The notes: generated by a model not told the origin, from the letters alone. Positions 52,548-62,108 are shown, counted from the first letter of the stretch. The stretch is 64,000 bases of DNA from Mycolicibacterium porcinum (GCA_002086835.1 MVIG01000018.1:1-64000); one strand, 5' to 3'. Numbers and translations are program-made.

Positions 52548-54239
52548 ATGCGTCCATTGACTTTCGCAGCAAAGCTGACCACCGCCGGCGATACCGGCCC
52601 GCAGCGGGTCTTCCCCCTGGTCGACCTGGTCGCCCTGCAAATTATCGTCGTCGTAGGTATCGGTACCGCCGTCCTACTGGAGCGGCCGGGCTGGCAGGGC
52701 GCGGTCGCGGGCTTGGCGGTGGCCCTGCTGGTGGTAGCTCCGGTCGTACGGGGGACGACGGCACCCCGGGCGCTGGCACTGCGCGGCAGGTTCGTGCGCA
52801 ACCGGCGGCGACGCACGGGTAAAACCGCGTCGGGCTCCCTGCCCGCCGAGCCGTTCGACGTCCCCACCCCCGACGGTCTGCAGATCGGATTCCGTTGGAA
52901 CGGTTCAACGTTGCTGTCCTTGCTCAAGATCGACGAAAACCCCAGGGCGTTGACCGTTTTGGAGCCAGGGGTCACCGTTTCCGGCGAGATGGTTCCCGTG
53001 CAGGCCCTGCTGGAGTGCCTGCGCCAGTTCGACATCACGCTCGAGTCCATCGACATCATCAGTCAGGGCGCCCGCTCGGCCGGTCACACCGACGTCGCCG
53101 CGGTCTACGACTCGGTGTTGGGACCGTTGCCCGCGATCGCCCAGCGCACCGTGTGGATTGCGGTGCGGTTCAATCCGTCACGCTGTGCGGAGGCGGTCCG
53201 TCGCCGCGGCGGTGACCGTGACGGCATCCTGCGCGCCGCCACCACCGCCACCCGCCGCGTCGCCAACCGGCTGGCCGAGGCCGGCCTACAGCCCCAGTTC
53301 CTGTCCGCGAGCGGCATCGCGGCGGCCACCAATCAGCTCAGCGACGGCGTCAATCTCGGCACCGTCGAAGAAACCTGGGAGGACTGCCGCGAGGGCCACT
53401 TCCGGTTGTCCAGCTTCGCCGTTGAACCGAACATGCTGACCACGCCGGGCCTCGGACTGTTGTGGACGGTGCCGAGCTACTCCACCACGGTGTGTCTGTC
53501 GCTGCGGGAGGCGGCCGAGGAAGACCTGGTGCAGGTTCGCGGGCTGGTCCGTTTCGACAGCGACGTGCGTGTCCCCACCCACCTGCGCGGCCTCATCCCG
53601 CTGCACGGTCAGCAGTTCTCCGCGCTGGCCGCCACCCTTCCGATCCCGACGGTGCCCGGGGCCGACCATATCGAGCACTGGGCGTCGGGCCTTCGCAGCG
53701 ACGCGTTGAGCGAGCTGGCGCTGCCCGCCTCGGGCTGCGGTCAGGTGATCGGCGCCGACGAACAGGGGCGAGCCGTCGCGCTCCCGGTGTTCGGCCCACA
53801 GATTCGCCGCGTGGAGATCGTCGGGACGCTGCACCTGGCCCAGCAGGTGGTGCTGCGCGCGCTGGCCCTCGGTGCCCGGGTGTTGGTGCACAGCCGGCGG
53901 CCCGCGTTCTGGCGCGACATGGTCGAGGTGGTCGGGCGCCATGACCTGCTGTGGGTCGCGGACTTCAACCGCCGCACCATCCAGGCCGGCGCCGAGCGCA
54001 ACTACACGGTCGAGATGTTCGACGGTGTTCCCGAGCAGTCGGTCCGGATCGGGGTCACCACCATGGTGCTCACCCCGCCGAACACCCCCGCTGGGCAGGC
54101 CGACGTGGTCCTGGACCTGATCTCACTGGAGCACGACACCGTCAAGGTCAGCACCCAGGCCGGCTCGGCGGTGGTCACGATGGTCGCCACCGACGACGAG
54201 ATGCGTTATCTGCGAGCATCCGCGAACAGCATTGACTGA
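52548..54239 (+). CDS. eccE: EccE, ESX membrane complex component
   Basis: A roughly 563-residue protein with two N-terminal transmembrane helices (VFPLVDLVALQIIVVVGIGT and WQGAVAGLAVALLVVAPVVR) and a cytosolic domain of the EccE type (FDVPTPDGLQIGFRWNGSTL, SGEMVPVQALLECLRQFDIT). The ATG at 52548 leaves a 62-base gap for divergent promoters with eccB. A GTG at 52491 would add 19 residues and leave only 5 bases, so the shorter form is preferred. It is the last recognisable secretion-core gene of the locus. Confidence 0.9.
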   Translation: MRPLTFAAKLTTAGDTGPQRVFPLVDLVALQIIVVVGIGTAVLLERPGWQGAVAGLAVALLVVAPVVRGTTAPRALALRGRFVRNRRRRTGKTASGSLPAEPFDVPTPDGLQIGFRWNGSTLLSLLKIDENPRALTVLEPGVTVSGEMVPVQALLECLRQFDITLESIDIISQGARSAGHTDVAAVYDSVLGPLPAIAQRTVWIAVRFNPSRCAEAVRRRGGDRDGILRAATTATRRVANRLAEAGLQPQFLSASGIAAATNQLSDGVNLGTVEETWEDCREGHFRLSSFAVEPNMLTTPGLGLLWTVPSYSTTVCLSLREAAEEDLVQVRGLVRFDSDVRVPTHLRGLIPLHGQQFSALAATLPIPTVPGADHIEHWASGLRSDALSELALPASGCGQVIGADEQGRAVALPVFGPQIRRVEIVGTLHLAQQVVLRALALGARVLVHSRRPAFWRDMVEVVGRHDLLWVADFNRRTIQAGAERNYTVEMFDGVPEQSVRIGVTTMVLTPPNTPAGQADVVLDLISLEHDTVKVSTQAGSAVVTMVATDDEMRYLRASANSID

Positions 54240-54254
54240 TGTGAAGGAGTGATC

Positions 54255-54980
54255 GTGGTCAATCCGCTTCACCGCAACCTGTCGATCGCCGTGGTGGTGC
54301 TCGGCCTGGCCGCCTATGGCGTGAGTTTCGGCCCGGCGGCCGAAGGCGGCGGGACCGACTGGCACGTCAGGTTCGCAGTGCTGGCCGGCCTGGCCACCGC
54401 AATCGGCTTGCTGCCCAAGCAGACTGCCCGCCCATGGCTGCCCGCCCTCCTGGCCGCCGCGGGTTTCCTCGACGCACTGTCGAGCGCCGTGGCCTCCTCG
54501 GCAGGAGCCTCGGGGTGGGTGCTGACCACCATCGCAGTGCTCAACGGATTGCAGGCCGCGGCAGCCATCGCTGTGCTGTGGCTGGCACCGGAGGCTCCGG
54601 CCGCGGCGTCTGCCGCCGGCGGATACGAGGCCTACCTCGACTACTACAACCAGGCCGTGCAGCAGTACTACCAGCAGGCCGCGGTGGCTCAACCGGATTC
54701 GGCACAGCGCAGTGCCTACGGTCAGGCTCATGCCCAGGGCTACGGGCATTCTCAAGCCCACTCCCAGCCCACCCAACAGGCACCCCAGTACGGCGACTAC
54801 GCCGATCTGCTTTCGCCGCAACAGGATTACGGCCGGGCCACCACCGCGACACCAGCCCACTCCGACGGATTTGCGGCTCCGCCCGGGCGTGCGGGTGCGG
54901 GCCCGGCCACTAACCGCGCGGCCGAGTCAGCCGATGCAGCAGCCACGCCGCAGGCACCGTGGCCACCAACGTCACGATGA
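54255..54980 (+). CDS. DUF5336 membrane protein (34 kDa antigen family)
   Basis: A 241-residue protein with four transmembrane helices in the first ~115 residues and a hydrophilic tail rich in Tyr, Gln, Ala, Ser and His (EAYLDYYNQAVQQYYQQAAV). This is the layout of the mycobacterial 34 kDa antigen (Rv0954) family. The GTG at 54255 follows GAAGGAG with a 5-base spacing. The gene follows eccE by 15 bases and may be its operon partner. Its last 71 bases overlap the convergent acyltransferase gene. Confidence 0.8.
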   Translation: MVNPLHRNLSIAVVVLGLAAYGVSFGPAAEGGGTDWHVRFAVLAGLATAIGLLPKQTARPWLPALLAAAGFLDALSSAVASSAGASGWVLTTIAVLNGLQAAAAIAVLWLAPEAPAAASAAGGYEAYLDYYNQAVQQYYQQAAVAQPDSAQRSAYGQAHAQGYGHSQAHSQPTQQAPQYGDYADLLSPQQDYGRATTATPAHSDGFAAPPGRAGAGPATNRAAESADAAATPQAPWPPTSR

Positions 54981-56070
54981 ACAACACGGTGGCCGAACCG
55001 GTGTAGACGTTCCAGCCCAGCACGAACTCCATGACCAGATCCATGGCGACGACGTGCAGCAGGAACACCTCGTAGGAAATCTCGCCGAGGGCAACCATCG
55101 GCCTGCTGCCCATGAACCGGGCGTAGAGACCATTCCCGCCCAGCGCCAGCGGGGCCACCACCAGGGTCGCGATGACCGCATAGAACAGGGTTTTCGACAG
55201 GTCCTCACTCAGGTTGAGGGCGGGTGCCGTGACGACGCCGGCGATCGGGGTCGAGACCACCAGATAGCAGGCCAGAGCCAGCGGCAACGCCGCCATCGCA
55301 TAGCAGCGCACGCCCATCGTGCCGAGCACTGCCAGCACCATCCCGCCGACGAACCAGACCAGGTAGTGCGGCAGCCAGGCGCCGCCGCCCACCGGCATCC
55401 AGTCGGCGTTGTGCAGCAGCACCAGCCAGACCGGGCTCATCGCGGCCAGGCCGGCCAGCCCGACCAGCAGCAGGATCGGACGAAACCGCCTGCGGCACAA
55501 CACCACCAACAACAAATAGGCCAGCAGTGGCAGCACCGCATAGAACGCCACCTCCACCGCAAGGCTCCACATCTGGCTCAGCCCCTGGTGGAGGTACTCC
55601 GTGAAGTAGTTGTCGCTGTAGATCTGGGTGAGGGTCAGGTTGCGCAGCAGGCCGGTCCAGGTGTGCCCGGGATTCGGTTGCACGGGCCGCAGTTCGTAGA
55701 TGCCGTAGACGACGAGGACCGTGACGACGTAGGCGGGCATGATGCGGCGGAACCGGTTTCGCGCATAGCGCCGGGTGCTCGGCGCGTCGGATCCCGTGGC
55801 GGCCGCCCGCACCCATGGACGAAACAGCAGTAGACCCGAGAGCACGAAGAAGATCGCGACCCCCACCTCAAGGCGGGCACTCATCAGGCCCAGGTAGCCC
55901 TGGGAGAGCAGGCCGGTGCCGTAGGCGGCGTGCGTTCCCATCACGGTCATCGCGGCCACCGCCCGCACCCCGGTCAGCGCGGCGACCCGGTCGGCGTGCC
56001 CGATCTGCTCGAGCCCGCCCTGATCGTCCTCCGCCACCGTGCTCCTTGGTCGGTTCGCCTCCGTGGCCAT
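54910..56070 (-). CDS. acyltransferase 3 family membrane protein
   Basis: A 386-residue membrane-bound O-acyltransferase. The N-terminal motif VAALTGVRAVAAMTVMGTHA holds the expected RxxA and catalytic His. FFVLSGLLLFRPW and RFRRIMPAYVVTV follow, with about ten transmembrane helices. It acylates extracytoplasmic glycans or lipids in characterised relatives; the substrate here is unknown. The ATG at 56070 is chosen because the open frame further upstream is antisense to the next gene. Confidence 0.9.
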   Translation of the reverse strand: MATEANRPRSTVAEDDQGGLEQIGHADRVAALTGVRAVAAMTVMGTHAAYGTGLLSQGYLGLMSARLEVGVAIFFVLSGLLLFRPWVRAAATGSDAPSTRRYARNRFRRIMPAYVVTVLVVYGIYELRPVQPNPGHTWTGLLRNLTLTQIYSDNYFTEYLHQGLSQMWSLAVEVAFYAVLPLLAYLLLVVLCRRRFRPILLLVGLAGLAAMSPVWLVLLHNADWMPVGGGAWLPHYLVWFVGGMVLAVLGTMGVRCYAMAALPLALACYLVVSTPIAGVVTAPALNLSEDLSKTLFYAVIATLVVAPLALGGNGLYARFMGSRPMVALGEISYEVFLLHVVAMDLVMEFVLGWNVYTGSATVLFIVTLVATVPAAWLLHRLTRPRG

Positions 56071-56118
56071 TTGGCCATTCTGCTGCGCGGACGGCCGTTC
56101 GCGTTGTTGCATCGCGGT

Positions 56119-57588
56119 GTGGGTGAAGAGGTCAAGAACACCGAGTTCAGCCGCGCGCACCGGCAGGAGTACCGGCGCAAGGTCCAGCTGTGCCTGGACG
56201 TGTTCGAAACCATGCTGGCGCAGTCGAGTTTCGAATTCGAGCGTCCCTTGACCGGCATGGAGATCGAATGCAACCTCGTGGACGAGGAATACCAGCCCGC
56301 GATGACCAACCAGGAGGTGCTGGCCTCCATCGCCGATCCCGCATATCAGACCGAATTGGGCTCCTACAACATCGAATTCAACGTCCCCCCGCGCCCGCTG
56401 CCCGGCCGGGCCGCGCTGGACCTCGAAGATGAGGTCCGGCGCAGCCTCAACGCCGCAGAGATCAAGGCCAACCAGGACGGCGCGCACATCGTGATGGTGG
56501 GCATCCTGCCGACGCTGATGCCCGAACATCTCTCCGACGGCTGGATGAGCGAGTCGACGCGCCATCAAGCCCTCAACGATTCGATCTTCACCGCCCGCGG
56601 TGAGGACATGCCGATCGACATCTCCGGGCCGGAACGGCTGAGCCTGCAGTCGGCGTCCATCGCGCCCGAGTCCGCGTGCACCAGCATGCAGCTGCACCTG
56701 CAGGTCTCACCCGCCGATTTCGCCCGCAACTGGAATGCCGCCCAGGTGCTGGCCGGCCCGCAGCTCGCGGTCGGAGCCAACTCGCCGTACTTCTTCGGTC
56801 ACCAGCTGTGGGCCGAAACCCGCATCGAGTTGTTCGCGCAATCCACCGACACCCGGCCCGACGAGCTGAAGGCCCAGGGCGTGCGGCCGCGGGTCTGGTT
56901 CGGCGAGCGCTGGATCACCTCGATCTTCGACCTGTTCGAGGAGAACGTGCGGTACTTCCCGTCTTTGCTGCCGGAGCTGTCCGACGAGGATCCCGTCGCC
57001 GAGCTCGCGGCAGGCCGGGCGCCTCAGCTCGCCGAGCTGCGGTTGCACAACGGGACCATCTACCGGTGGAACCGCCCGGTGTACGACGTGGTGGACGGTG
57101 TTCCCCATCTACGGGTCGAGAACCGTGTGCTGCCTGCCGGCCCGACCGTGGTGGACATGCTGGCCAATGCGGCGTTCTATTACGGCCTATTGCGCACGCT
57201 GTCCGAAGAAGACCGGCCGTTGTGGACCAAGATGAGCTTCGCCGCGGCCCACCACAACTTCCTCGAGGGCGCCCAGCACGGTCTGGATGCCCGGCTGTAC
57301 TGGCCCGGCCTTGGCGAGGTGACGCCCGACGAACTGGTGCTGCGCAAGCTGCTCCCGATGGCTCACGACGGGCTGCGCCGCTGGGGTGTGGCGGGGGAAG
57401 TGTGCGACCGCTATCTCGGGGTGATCGAAGGCCGCGCGAAGGCCGGACAGACGGGCTCGACCTGGCAGGTGGCGACCGTGCAGAAGCTGCAGTCGCAGGG
57501 GTTGACCAGGCCCAAGGCGCTGGCGGAAATGTTGCGGGAGTATGTCCAGCGGATGCACAGTAATGAGCCCGTCCATACCTGGGATTGA
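56119..57588 (+). CDS. glutamate-cysteine ligase family protein (GCS2-like)
   Basis: A 489-residue ATP-dependent carboxylate-amine ligase. The family's early motif GMEIECNLVDEEYQP is present, followed by GSYNIEFNVPPRPL, TSMQLHLQVSP and GANSPYFFGH. A late segment reads PLWTKMSFAAAHHNFLEGAQ. It probably forms a gamma-glutamyl or similar amide bond. It is longer than the YbdK type and I cannot place it as EgtA, so the true substrates are uncertain. GTG at 56119 is the start, 48 bases from the divergent acyltransferase. Confidence 0.82.
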   Translation: MGEEVKNTEFSRAHRQEYRRKVQLCLDVFETMLAQSSFEFERPLTGMEIECNLVDEEYQPAMTNQEVLASIADPAYQTELGSYNIEFNVPPRPLPGRAALDLEDEVRRSLNAAEIKANQDGAHIVMVGILPTLMPEHLSDGWMSESTRHQALNDSIFTARGEDMPIDISGPERLSLQSASIAPESACTSMQLHLQVSPADFARNWNAAQVLAGPQLAVGANSPYFFGHQLWAETRIELFAQSTDTRPDELKAQGVRPRVWFGERWITSIFDLFEENVRYFPSLLPELSDEDPVAELAAGRAPQLAELRLHNGTIYRWNRPVYDVVDGVPHLRVENRVLPAGPTVVDMLANAAFYYGLLRTLSEEDRPLWTKMSFAAAHHNFLEGAQHGLDARLYWPGLGEVTPDELVLRKLLPMAHDGLRRWGVAGEVCDRYLGVIEGRAKAGQTGSTWQVATVQKLQSQGLTRPKALAEMLREYVQRMHSNEPVHTWD

Positions 57589-57606
57589 GGCGCGTACGTT
57601 GGAACC

Positions 57607-58290
57607 ATGACATCTGAACAGGTCCTGGACTGGGATGGCGCATACAAGGGGGAAGCAGGTTTCGAGGGCCCGCCGCCGTGGAATATCGGGGAGCCGCAGC
57701 CTGAACTCGCCGCGCTACATCGGGCCGGGAAGTTCGAAAGCGATGTGCTCGATGCGGGCTGCGGACATGCCGAGTTGTCGCTGGCGCTGGCGTCCGACGG
57801 CCTCACGGTTGTCGGGCTGGATCTGAGCCCGACTGCCATCGCCGCGGCCAACAACGCCGCGCAGGTGCGTGGCCTGTCGACGGCGAGTTTCGCCCAGGCC
57901 GACATCACATCGTTCACCGGTTATGACGGCCGGTTCAACACCGTGATCGATTCGACCCTGTTCCACTCGCTACCGGTCGAAGGACGCGACGGATATCTGA
58001 AATCCATCCACCGGGCGTCGGCGCCGGGTGCGCATTACTACGTGCTGGTGTTCGCCAAAGGTGCGTTCCCCGTCGAAGTGGACACCAAGCCCAACGAGGT
58101 CGACGAGGACGAGCTGCGGGCGGCGGTGTCGAGGTACTGGGAGGTCGACGAGATCCGTCCGGCTTTCATCCACGCCAATGCCGTCGCGCTGCCCACAGAT
58201 GTGCCGTTCGAGTTGCCCAAGCACGACTTCGACGAGAAGGGCCGCATCAAGTTCCCGGCCTTCCTGTTGACCGCGCACAAGGCCGGCTGA
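57607..58290 (+). CDS. class I SAM-dependent methyltransferase
   Basis: A 227-residue protein with a clear methyltransferase core: FESDVLDAGCGHAELSLALA (motif I), LTVVGLDLSPTAIAAANNAA (acidic strand) and FAQADITSFTGYDGRFNTVI. The N-terminal sequence DWDGAYKGEAGFEGPPPWNI resembles thiopurine/thiocyanate-type methyltransferases. It begins 18 bases after the GCS2-like gene and is probably co-transcribed. A 26-base near-perfect palindrome lies 35 bases downstream. Confidence 0.88.
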   Translation: MTSEQVLDWDGAYKGEAGFEGPPPWNIGEPQPELAALHRAGKFESDVLDAGCGHAELSLALASDGLTVVGLDLSPTAIAAANNAAQVRGLSTASFAQADITSFTGYDGRFNTVIDSTLFHSLPVEGRDGYLKSIHRASAPGAHYYVLVFAKGAFPVEVDTKPNEVDEDELRAAVSRYWEVDEIRPAFIHANAVALPTDVPFELPKHDFDEKGRIKFPAFLLTAHKAG

Positions 58291-58324
58291 GGCAGGCCGT
58301 CTCGTCCGAGCGGTAGTCGACACC

Positions 58325-58350
58325 CGGGTGCCGAATCGATTTGGCACCCG
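58325..58350. terminator. GGCACCC/GGGTGCC palindrome after the methyltransferase
   Basis: CGGGTGCC (58325-58332) pairs perfectly with GGCACCCG (58343-58350) around GAATCGATTT. The whole 26 bases are nearly symmetrical about a central CG. It may be a terminator for the upstream pair or an operator for the prenyl synthase/LacI unit starting 57 bases later. Confidence 0.55.
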
Positions 58351-58406
58351 TCACTCGTGTCCGTATCCTGGTGGGATTCCTCGTACCCACCGGAGAAGGG
58401 ACCCGA

Positions 58407-59426
58407 GTGACGACGCCGACCACGCTCGCACGAGACGCGGAACCGTTCTCCCCGGAGGCGATCGATGACCAGGTGTCCTCCGTGGCCGCCGGTCTCAGGG
58501 CTCGGATCTCCGAGAGCCTCGCGAATATCCCGCTCCCAGTTGAGGATCCATCGCCGGTCATCGACGCCCTCTCCGGAGGGAAACATCTGCGCGCCAGGAC
58601 CCTGTTGCTCATCGCGCACTCGTTCGGCACGCCTGATCCGCGGTTCTCCGCCGAAGCCGCCGTCGCTCTGGAACTGCTGCACACCGCTTCGCTGGTCCAT
58701 GACGACATCATCGACAGGTCTCAGTTCCGCCGGGGGCTGCCGTCGCTGCATTCCGCCGCGGACGAGGCCACCGCCATCCTCATCGCAGATCTGCTCATCG
58801 CCGTCTCGTTCGAAACCGCGGCTGCCCTTGGAGAGCGCGCCGTCACCCCCCTCGCCCGCGCCTTCGGGCAGCTCTGCCAGGGCCAACTTCTCGAACCCGC
58901 CCTCGGCTGGGGTGCCGACGCTCGACCCGCGATCGAGAACTATGCGACGCTCAAGACGGGCGCCCTCTTCGGATCGGCGTTCGAGCTGGGTGCCATGGCA
59001 GCTTCGTACGACCCGGCGCTCCAGGATCGTTTCCGCGCGTCCGGCGAGCGGCTCGGTCTCGCATTCCAGCTCACGGACGACCTTCTCGACGTCAGGGACG
59101 ACGCTCTGAACCTCGGCAAGGATCACGGGGCCGATCTCCGCAACGGAATTCCGACGCTGCCGCTGTGGAGCGCGTATCGGCGCCTCGTCGATCTGGGCGA
59201 AACGCGTTGCGCCTCAGACTCTTCACTGCGAGACGCCCTGGCCGGCGAGGCCGGTTCCGATCGCACGCTGCGCTACACGAAGAAGCGAATCGTCGCTCTG
59301 GTCGAGGAATGCCGATCGTTGCTTCCCCCGGCGACGCAACCCGGGGCAGTCGACCTCACGGTGGACGCAGTCCTGGCTGACCTCGGCCAGTCCTCCGGCC
59401 CGGATTGCGAGTCGGAAGCTCCGTGA
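58407..59426 (+). CDS. polyprenyl (isoprenyl) diphosphate synthase
   Basis: A 339-residue trans-isoprenyl diphosphate synthase. The first aspartate-rich motif is LVHDDIIDRSQFRRGLPS and the second is LAFQLTDDLLDVRDD. GGKHLRARTLLL supplies the substrate-binding Lys/Arg. It condenses isopentenyl diphosphate with an allylic diphosphate; chain length cannot be read with confidence. The start is GTG at 58407 after GGAGAAGGG. The LacI regulator gene overlaps its stop by 4 bases, an odd but clearly coupled pair. Confidence 0.9.
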   Translation: MTTPTTLARDAEPFSPEAIDDQVSSVAAGLRARISESLANIPLPVEDPSPVIDALSGGKHLRARTLLLIAHSFGTPDPRFSAEAAVALELLHTASLVHDDIIDRSQFRRGLPSLHSAADEATAILIADLLIAVSFETAAALGERAVTPLARAFGQLCQGQLLEPALGWGADARPAIENYATLKTGALFGSAFELGAMAASYDPALQDRFRASGERLGLAFQLTDDLLDVRDDALNLGKDHGADLRNGIPTLPLWSAYRRLVDLGETRCASDSSLRDALAGEAGSDRTLRYTKKRIVALVEECRSLLPPATQPGAVDLTVDAVLADLGQSSGPDCESEAP

Positions 59427-60439
59427 AACCCCGCCGCATCACCATCAAGGACGTCGCCAATGAGGCCGGCGTCTCGATCGCCACGGCGTCTGAGTCGCTG
59501 AACGGCAAGGGACGCGTCGCCGCGGCCACCCGCCAGAATGTGATCGATGTCGCGAATCGCTTGGGGTACACGGCAAACCGGATCGCCAAGAGCCTGAATG
59601 CGGGCCGGACCGGCTCACTCGTGCTGACCGTGTCCCCCATGGCCGTACGGTCTTCGACCACCGATCTGCAGCCCGAATGGGACATCGAGTACTACTTCAG
59701 GGTCCTCAACGGGGCCAGCGCCGAAGCCTTCAAGCGCGGGTTCCTCCTGTCCATGCTCCCGTCCCACCTGTCCTCGGAGGCATTCCTCTCGGCGGCTGAC
59801 GGCCTCATCGTCGTCGACCCGAGCGATGACGACGAACTGCTCACCCAAGTCGCCCGTACCGGCTTGGCCTGTGCCACCATCGGCCGGAACTCCGGCGAAT
59901 TCAGCTGGGTGGACAACGACTTCTCCACCGGCACGACAACGGCTCTGGCCCATCTGAACACGGTCCGCAGTTCGCGAACGGCGCTGTTCCTGAGCGAGAC
60001 GAGTTCTTCCTATGTGCGAGACGAGCTCTCCGCATATCTCGATTGGTGCTCGGCAGTCTCGCTCGACCCGATCATCATCCGCTCTCCCGGCCCGCGGGTG
60101 GACGAGGCCGAGCCGGTGATCCGGGCCGCGCTCGCCTCTCCCGATCGCCGGTTCGACGCGGTACTGGCCACTCTCGACACTCTGGCATTCGCCACCGAGC
60201 GCAGCGCGCACATGCTGGGGCTGGCCGTGCCCGACGATCTGCAGGTGGTCAGTCTCACAGACAGCCGCTACCTCGACTACGGCCTTCAAAAACCCATCAC
60301 CGCACTCGATCTGCACCCGGTTCGGCTGGGCGAGGTCGCCGTCGACCTCCTGGTGGCGGCTCTCGACGGCGACACCGGTCGCCGCCGCGAACTCGTGAAC
60401 GCGTCGCTGACCGTCCGAGAGTCGACGCTCGCCGACTGA
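59423..60439 (+). CDS. LacI-family transcriptional regulator
   Basis: A 338-residue repressor. The DNA-binding helix-turn-helix and hinge read ITIKDVANEAGVSIATASES, then LNGKGRVAAATRQNVIDVAN, and RLGYTANRIAKSLNAGRTGS. A periplasmic-binding-protein-like sensor domain follows, with a DNA-affinity region KPITALDLHPVRLGEVAVDL at the end. It probably controls the transporter, amidase and ureohydrolase genes next to it. Two LacI-type palindromes lie at 62045-62060 and 62091-62108. The start is GTG at 59423 within the upstream stop. Confidence 0.93.
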   Translation: MKPRRITIKDVANEAGVSIATASESLNGKGRVAAATRQNVIDVANRLGYTANRIAKSLNAGRTGSLVLTVSPMAVRSSTTDLQPEWDIEYYFRVLNGASAEAFKRGFLLSMLPSHLSSEAFLSAADGLIVVDPSDDDELLTQVARTGLACATIGRNSGEFSWVDNDFSTGTTTALAHLNTVRSSRTALFLSETSSSYVRDELSAYLDWCSAVSLDPIIIRSPGPRVDEAEPVIRAALASPDRRFDAVLATLDTLAFATERSAHMLGLAVPDDLQVVSLTDSRYLDYGLQKPITALDLHPVRLGEVAVDLLVAALDGDTGRRRELVNASLTVRESTLAD

Positions 60440-60452
60440 GTCGACGGGCTTC

Positions 60453-61991
60453 TCACACCGCCTCCGGGCTGGCGCTGTAGTTCCGCAACGGGTGGCGCTC
60501 CGGCTCTGGGCCTGAGTCGAGGTCCGTTTCATCGCCTTCTTCGTCGGCCGACTCGTCCCGCTCGAAGATCACGATCGTCTGCCCGGTCGAGGCGGCGTGC
60601 AGCCTCCTCCGATGCACCCAGTTCTCCACCACCACGCCGAGTAGTCCGACCGCCAGCGCCCCGATGATCGTCGACCAGTCGCTGGCCCAGCCACCGCCGG
60701 TCTCCCGCGGCCACGCGACGTTCACGATCTGAAATGCCAGCCACGCGAGTGCAATCCACCCGATCAGACGTCCCGCACGCCCCAGGAAGAGGCCGGGCTC
60801 CTCGCGCCACTGGCCGCGAACGCGGGCGATGGCCAGTCCGAGGATAGGGAAGAGGAAGGAGATGAAGAATCCCACCGAGGAGAAGGAGATCAGCGCCATC
60901 TGGATGCCCTCGCTCTGGAACGGGATGAAGAGCAGCACCGCGATGATCGCCGTGACGACCACCGCCTTCCTCGGCAGCCCGGTCGCTCCCGAAAGACTCG
61001 TGAGAGTATGGGCGAACGGCAGCTCCCCATTACGCGCTGTCGCCCAAACGATGCGAGAGACCGTGATTTGAATGGTCATCAGGCTCGCGGCGAAGGCGAT
61101 GACGAAAAGGGCCAGGACGCCACGGAACACCGGCTCGGGAAGCGCGCCGGCCATGATGGCGACGGCCGGATCCGCGGCATTCTCCGGGTTTCGCAGGAAG
61201 TCGTCGCTCGGCACCGCGAGCGTGAACGCGAGCGTGCTGAACACCACGATCGCCATGATGGCGAAGAACGAGACCACCATCGCTCGGGGCACAGCCCGCT
61301 TCGGGCGCTTGACCTCCTCGGCGATCGAACTCGCACTCTCGAAGCCGATCGCGAAGTAGCTCGAGAACGCGATGGCCATCACGAGTGGCGCCGAGAACAG
61401 CACCCCCTGATGGTCGGGAAGCGCCGCCGGCGACAGGTACTCGAGGCCCTGGTGACGTTCGAACACGAGCAGCCAGATCGCAACCCCGACGGATCCCACC
61501 GCCTCAGCCGCGATCACGGCGACCATGAGGATCTTGATGAACACTCGACCGGCGAGATTCACCAGCGTGCTGAACGCGAGTATCGCTACTGCCAGCCACG
61601 TGACAAGCCCGTGATCGACGCCCGAGAGACCGAAGATGGGCGGCATCAGCACTGCCCCGGCGTATGCGACAGCGGGAAGCGTGATCAGCAGCGTCCAGAT
61701 GTAGGTCCACGAGGCGAACCAACCGTAACGAGATCCCAGGAGCCGGCGAGACCACTGATAGATGCCGCCCGAATCCGCCCACTTCGAGGCAAGCACACCC
61801 AGCGTGAGCACCACGACGAATTGGCCGGCATAGAGAATCAGGCCGCCCCAGATGAACGCAGGCCCTGAGGTCGCCAGCCCTACACCCAGGACGCTGTAGA
61901 CCGCCACGATCGGCGAAACGAATGCGAACGCGACAGACAGAGCGGAAAACGTGGTGAATTCTCTCTTCATCACCATCGGCGCCTCGGCCAT
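60453..61991 (-). CDS. APC-superfamily amino acid / polyamine transporter
   Basis: A 512-residue polytopic protein with 12 or more transmembrane helices. It has the APC signatures TFSALSVAFAFVSPIVAVYS, GGIYQWSRRLLGSRYGWFAS and SYFAIGFESASSIAEEVKRP. The C-terminus is hydrophilic and acidic. The ATG at 61991 has AAGGGAG at the right distance; the ATG at 62021 has none. The neighbouring amidase and ureohydrolase suggest an amino acid, amine or guanidino compound as cargo. Confidence 0.92.
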   Translation of the reverse strand: MAEAPMVMKREFTTFSALSVAFAFVSPIVAVYSVLGVGLATSGPAFIWGGLILYAGQFVVVLTLGVLASKWADSGGIYQWSRRLLGSRYGWFASWTYIWTLLITLPAVAYAGAVLMPPIFGLSGVDHGLVTWLAVAILAFSTLVNLAGRVFIKILMVAVIAAEAVGSVGVAIWLLVFERHQGLEYLSPAALPDHQGVLFSAPLVMAIAFSSYFAIGFESASSIAEEVKRPKRAVPRAMVVSFFAIMAIVVFSTLAFTLAVPSDDFLRNPENAADPAVAIMAGALPEPVFRGVLALFVIAFAASLMTIQITVSRIVWATARNGELPFAHTLTSLSGATGLPRKAVVVTAIIAVLLFIPFQSEGIQMALISFSSVGFFISFLFPILGLAIARVRGQWREEPGLFLGRAGRLIGWIALAWLAFQIVNVAWPRETGGGWASDWSTIIGALAVGLLGVVVENWVHRRRLHAASTGQTIVIFERDESADEEGDETDLDSGPEPERHPLRNYSASPEAV

Positions 61992-62044
61992 GGGGCTCCC
62001 TTGATTCACAGGTGAGGGCATGTAACGGCGCTCACACTACGGTC

Positions 62045-62060
62045 GCCGAAACGTTTTAGC
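62045..62060. promoter_or_regulatory. LacI-type operator candidate GCnnAAACGTTTnnGC
   Basis: A 16-base palindrome with the central AAACGTTT typical of LacI/PurR-family operators. It lies in the 164-base divergent gap between the transporter (start 61991) and the amidase (start 62156). Confidence 0.6.
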
Positions 62061-62090
62061 AACCCACGTTAAAATGCTGGTGAATGTGTG

Positions 62091-62108
62091 ATCGTTGATC
62101 GAAACGAT
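62091..62108. promoter_or_regulatory. second operator candidate ATCGTT-N6-AACGAT
   Basis: An 18-base inverted repeat with perfect 6-base arms, 48 bases before the amidase start and 30 bases from the first palindrome. The paired spacing suggests cooperative LacI binding (inference). Confidence 0.5.
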
